DNA from: an uncultured Christensenella sp.
Lineage (GTDB): Bacteria; Bacillota; Clostridia; Christensenellales; Pumilibacteraceae
Direction: 5' to 3'
Length of the DNA: 64,000 nucleotides
Assembly: GCA_910585955.1 (NCBI GenBank)
Contig: CAJUGC010000004.1
Span: forward strand, 95,191 to 159,190
Both the position numbers and the translations under genes were made by a program. This document shows positions 61,393-64,000 of the stretch, piece by piece. The stretch's first letter is position 1. The number at the start of each line of letters is the position of its first letter. The notes under the pieces were generated by a model, which saw nothing but the letters and a program-made list of their open reading frames with translations, had not been told where the DNA came from and made no database searches.

Positions 61393-62052
61393 AGAACGCT
61401 CGGGAAGAACGGTGAGTGCAGGAGAGGCGTCCTTGATGCACTTTAAAAGAAAGAGGTGCGGGGGCTTGCCGTCGCACGGGCGCAGGATTTGGAGCGTTTT
61501 GGGTTCGAGTTTTTCGCTCACGCATAAGGAAATCATTTCGGCGAGGCGTTCGATATGGCAAACGGTGTAAAATTTGCCGCCGCTCTTGACGAGGCGAGAA
61601 GCGCAATGCACGACCTCTTTCAGCGTAACGGCTATCTCGTGGCGGGCAAGAGCGACGCTGTCCTTTTCCTGTTTGAAACCGCTTCCGACCTTTCTGTACG
61701 GCGGATTGCTCGTAACGACGTCGAACGCTCCGATGTTGTTTCTGTCCTCGGCGTAGTCCTGCATTCGCGCGCACACTATTTCTATTTTATCCGAAAGATT
61801 ATTGAGCTCGACCGAGCGACGGGCAAGAGAAACGCAGGCCTCCTGAAGCTCGACCCCCGTCACTCTCATGCCGCGTTTGCCCGCAAGCAGTACGGGGATT
61901 ATACCGCTTCCGCAACCGAGATCGCAGACCTTTGTCGCAAAAGCCCCCTCTACGAAGTTCGCAAGCTCGACGGCGTCGCAACCGAAACAGAAAAGGTCGC
62001 TGTCCTGAATGAGCTTTAAGCCGTTAACTTGCAGGTCGTCTATCCTTTCCAT
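61381..62052 (-). CDS. tRNA1(Val) A37 N6-methyltransferase-like (TrmN6 family)
   Basis: 223 residues from the ATG at 62052, preceded by AAAGGAG that lies inside tilS. SAM-binding motif VCDLGCGSGIIPVLLA and the N6-adenine/glutamine catalytic motif NPPY in VVTSNPPYRK are clear; QDSDLFCFGCDAVELANF matches the family N-terminus. It probably methylates A37 of a tRNA. It overlaps tilS by 13 bases. The final Leu-Thr-Ala-stop is encoded by the terminal arm of an E repeat, so the C-terminus has been altered by the repeat. Confidence 0.86.
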   Translation of the reverse strand: MERIDDLQVNGLKLIQDSDLFCFGCDAVELANFVEGAFATKVCDLGCGSGIIPVLLAGKRGMRVTGVELQEACVSLARRSVELNNLSDKIEIVCARMQDYAEDRNNIGAFDVVTSNPPYRKVGSGFKQEKDSVALARHEIAVTLKEVVHCASRLVKSGGKFYTVCHIERLAEMISLCVSEKLEPKTLQILRPCDGKPPHLFLLKCIKDASPALTVLPERSLTA

Positions 62053-63389
62053 ATCTCTCCTTTCTCGTCGGTCAACCACAGCTTGTACGCCTTTTCGGAA
62101 TTATTATCCAACTTCGATAATTGCGAAATTTCGACTCCGAATACGGCAAGGATTTTGCCGCCCGAGCGCAAGATCGGAAGAAAATCTCTGAGTCTCGACG
62201 GGATCTTTTTGTCTATGAAAAATTCCTTTAGTTTACGCGTTCCGCCGCCGAAAGGCTCGAATTTTTCGCCGTCTTTTCTTGTCGAAAGCTCGGCGCTTTT
62301 TCCGACTTTTTCCGCAGCAATATAGAGAGCTCCGTCGACGTTTTTTCCGACTTTCGCCTCTTTCGCGTCGCAGATTCGCGCGTGCGCCGTGAAACCGCCG
62401 AAGTCGAAGTCGCCTTCACCGAAGCCGTACCGCCCTTTAAAGGGTTCTCGCCTGCGGCAAAGAGTAACGTAATCGTACTCGTTCGCGACTACGAGTCCGC
62501 CCGCTATTTCGAGCTTGCCGCCCGACGAAAGAGAGGCGCATTTGACGATCGCGTCCACACCGTCCGACGTATAGTCGCCGGTCAGCCGCTTTAACATCAA
62601 CATTGCCGTGCGCGAAGAAAGAGCCGGGTTTTTCAAAAGCTCCACACTTTTTACGCGCACTCCGCCGAGCGGCGCAGACTCTGCCGAACTTTCGTCTATA
62701 AGCGATCGGATAAAGTCGTCGTCGCGCCTTGCCGCCTCCATGAGCCGCAAAAGACTGCCGTTTGCGTCCGCATGCTCGTTTAGGAGCGGAAAGACGCGAT
62801 TTCGCACAAAGTTGCGGAAGTATTCGTTGTTTGCGTTCGTCTCGTCCTCGACGTACGGCACGGCGTTTTTTTCGACGTACTCGTCTATTTCGGCGCGGGA
62901 AGTGCTAAGGAGCGGTCGCAATATTTCTCCGCTCAATACGTCCATGCCGCGCAATCCCGACAGCCCGCACCCCCTCAAAATGTGCATGAGCACAGACTCC
63001 GCGTTGTCGTCCGAGTGGTGCGCAGTAAGCACGAGTTCGGCTTTGCCGTCTTCCAAAATCCGAAAGAAAAATTCGCGCCGAACGAGCCGAGCTTCTTCTT
63101 CCTCTCCCCTGCCGCTTTGGGCGCAACGGCTCGGAACGTCCGCTCGCTCTACAATCAGATCCAAACCGTTTTCTTCGCAGTAACGCCTTACGAAATCGCT
63201 GTCGGCGATAGAGCTTTCTCCTCGAATACCGTGCTCGACATTGAGGACGAGGATATTTTTTTTGTCGATAAAATCGAGGCTCGTCAAAAGGTGCAACAGG
63301 CACATCGAGTCCCTGCCGCCGCTCACCGCCACGGCTATGCGCTTATTCGCCGCGTGCGTATTTAAGATGTCCTTCGCTTTATCCAACAT
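62040..63389 (-). CDS. tilS: tRNA(Ile)-lysidine synthase
   Basis: Makes lysidine at C34 of tRNA-Ile(CAU). 449 residues from the ATG at 63389 (MLDKAKDILN). The PP-loop is SGGRDSMCLLH; further ATPase motifs are LNVEHGIRG and LTAHHSDDNAESVLMHILRGCGLSGLRG (landmarks LTAHHSDDNAE and GCGLSGLRG). The C-terminal TilS domain has FEPFGGGTRKLKEFFIDKKIP (landmarks FEPFGG and LKEFFIDKKIP). No ribosome binding site precedes the ATG; the promoter -10 ends eight bases before it, suggesting a leaderless message. Confidence 0.93.
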   Translation of the reverse strand: MLDKAKDILNTHAANKRIAVAVSGGRDSMCLLHLLTSLDFIDKKNILVLNVEHGIRGESSIADSDFVRRYCEENGLDLIVERADVPSRCAQSGRGEEEEARLVRREFFFRILEDGKAELVLTAHHSDDNAESVLMHILRGCGLSGLRGMDVLSGEILRPLLSTSRAEIDEYVEKNAVPYVEDETNANNEYFRNFVRNRVFPLLNEHADANGSLLRLMEAARRDDDFIRSLIDESSAESAPLGGVRVKSVELLKNPALSSRTAMLMLKRLTGDYTSDGVDAIVKCASLSSGGKLEIAGGLVVANEYDYVTLCRRREPFKGRYGFGEGDFDFGGFTAHARICDAKEAKVGKNVDGALYIAAEKVGKSAELSTRKDGEKFEPFGGGTRKLKEFFIDKKIPSRLRDFLPILRSGGKILAVFGVEISQLSKLDNNSEKAYKLWLTDEKGEIWKG

Positions 63390-63396
63390 GATTATA

Positions 63397-63425
63397 AGTA
63401 TACACTTTTCGGCAAAAGCCGTCAA
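63397..63425 (-). promoter_or_regulatory. SigA promoter of tilS
   Basis: TTGACG, 17 bases, TATACT on the minus strand. Seven bases separate the -10 from the tilS ATG, so transcription would start at or next to the start codon. Confidence 0.7.
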
Positions 63426-63491
63426 GCGTTCGCGACAAGTGCCCTCGCCTTTCACGATCCTACACTTTTCGCCCGTAAAACGGCGGATAAA

Positions 63492-63521
63492 TCATATTTC
63501 GCGTATTTTCGTCATAAGCAT
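63492..63521 (+). promoter_or_regulatory. SigE-like sporulation promoter of spoIIID
   Basis: TCATATT, 14 bases, CATAAGCAT. The SigE consensus is roughly ATATT and CATACAnT with 14 bases between, so the -35 fits well and the -10 partly. In Bacillus spoIIID is a SigE gene. Confidence 0.5.
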
Positions 63522-63549
63522 AACTATCATCTGTTTGTGAGGTAATTTT

Positions 63550-63810
63550 ATGAAGGATTATATCGAGCAGCGGGCTTTGGGGCTCGCCGACCACATTCTG
63601 CGCACGTCGTGCACGGTACGCGACGCGGCTAAGGTCTTTTCCGTCAGCAAGTCTACCGTCCACAAGGACGTTACGGAACGCTTGCGGCACATAGATCCCG
63701 AACTCTTCGAACGCGTCGGCAAAGTGCTCGCCGAAAACCTCAAAGAACGCCACCTGCGCGGCGGCATGGCTACGAAAGAGAAGTATGCGAAAAAGAAAGA
63801 GGGGAAATAA
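63550..63810 (+). CDS. spoIIID: Sporulation transcriptional regulator SpoIIID
   Basis: 86-residue DNA-binding protein that adjusts SigE-dependent genes in the mother cell during sporulation. Helix-turn-helix with TVRDAAKVFSVSKSTVHKDVTERL (landmarks TVRDAAKVF and SKSTVHKDV) and a basic C-terminal tail (KEKYAKKKEGK), both typical. GAGG precedes the ATG. The length matches the family. It shows that the organism belongs to a lineage with sporulation genes. Confidence 0.95.
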   Translation: MKDYIEQRALGLADHILRTSCTVRDAAKVFSVSKSTVHKDVTERLRHIDPELFERVGKVLAENLKERHLRGGMATKEKYAKKKEGK

Positions 63811-63927
63811 TCATTACGTTTTTTTCGAAAAGACGGGCAAAAGACAAATTTCGCTTTTTGAAAACAACGAAAAAATGCAACTGCACCTTTTTTTAAAAGA
63901 CTCATGTTTCGTTCTATCTATGAAAAC

Positions 63928-63978
63928 AATCCCCTCAGTCTGCTACGCAGACAGCTCCCCTTGCTAAGGGGAGCCTTT
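63928..63978 (+). repeat. D element at the right end of the window
   Basis: CAATCCCCTCAG, CTGCTACGCAG hairpin, GGGGAGCC. An A-like poly-T/A stretch precedes it (63830-63900). Its E partner, if any, lies outside the window. Confidence 0.8.
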
Positions 63979-64000
63979 GGGTGGTGGTTTTCGCAGACAG

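Overview
This window looks like a chromosomal segment of an uncultured, spore-lineage member of the Clostridia (Bacillota). Supporting signs are spoIIID and a CwlD-type amidase, strong AGGAGG ribosome binding sites, consensus SigA promoters, clostridial gene orders (aro cluster, pur cluster, prfA-prmC-rpmE), an AgrC/LytTR-type two-component system, and dispersed intergenic repeats of a kind common in gut Clostridia. No rRNA, tRNA, CRISPR array, prophage or transposase gene was found.

Layout, left to right. 1-8703 (minus): lemA, a DUF2207 membrane protein and a complete shikimate/prephenate cluster (tyrA, aroC, aroB, aroA, aroE, aroQ, aroK), mostly with overlapping genes; aroK runs off the edge. 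8849-11546 (minus): a CwlD-like amidase and an M1-type lipoprotein peptidase. 11994-17053 (minus): both subunits of a type IIA topoisomerase, closer to topoisomerase IV than to gyrase. 17201-20745: an alpha/beta hydrolase, then murG plus a membrane-anchored propeller-like protein on the plus strand. 21080-23799 (minus): a DUF1538 membrane protein with two PII-like proteins behind a structured leader. 23812-33912 (minus): one tightly coupled seven-gene operon encoding a zinc-ribbon/TIR protein, three paralogous membrane-hairpin proteins, a 55-residue protein, a 145-residue protein and a Ycf46-like AAA+ ATPase. I know of no described system with this composition, and it is the best candidate for something new. 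33977-34923: two small unknown genes. 35173-46135 (minus): purE-C-M-N-H-D-L, without purF. 46384-48657 (plus): a PP2C phosphatase and a zinc-ribbon Ser/Thr kinase. 48677-54071 (minus): a domain-swapped GH3 enzyme anchored at both ends and an AgrC/LytTR two-component pair. 54411-60802 (minus): prfA, a DUF1385-PrmC fusion, rpmE, dnaA overlapping a TetR regulator, and rsmI. 61381-63425 (minus): a TrmN6-like methyltransferase and tilS. 63492-63810 (plus): spoIIID behind a SigE-like promoter.

A second theme is the intergenic DNA. Most large spacers contain the same modules in the same order and on the same strand. On the plus strand these are: A, a GCGCC hairpin; B, a hairpin with a constant TTTCGRCT loop and a variable stem; C, a GGGCTTCGCCC hairpin followed by an AACCCTTTTTAAAGG stretch; D, the CAATCCCCTCAG...GGGGAGCC element; and E, a large imperfect palindrome centred on GTAC-loop-GTAC. 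E nearly always ends at the stop codon of a minus-strand gene and sometimes supplies its last codons. At one locus E sits inside a B hairpin, which suggests that it is or was mobile. These spacers also lie where purF and dnaN would be expected.

All calls come from reading the sequence. Family names rest on recognised motifs and were not checked against databases.
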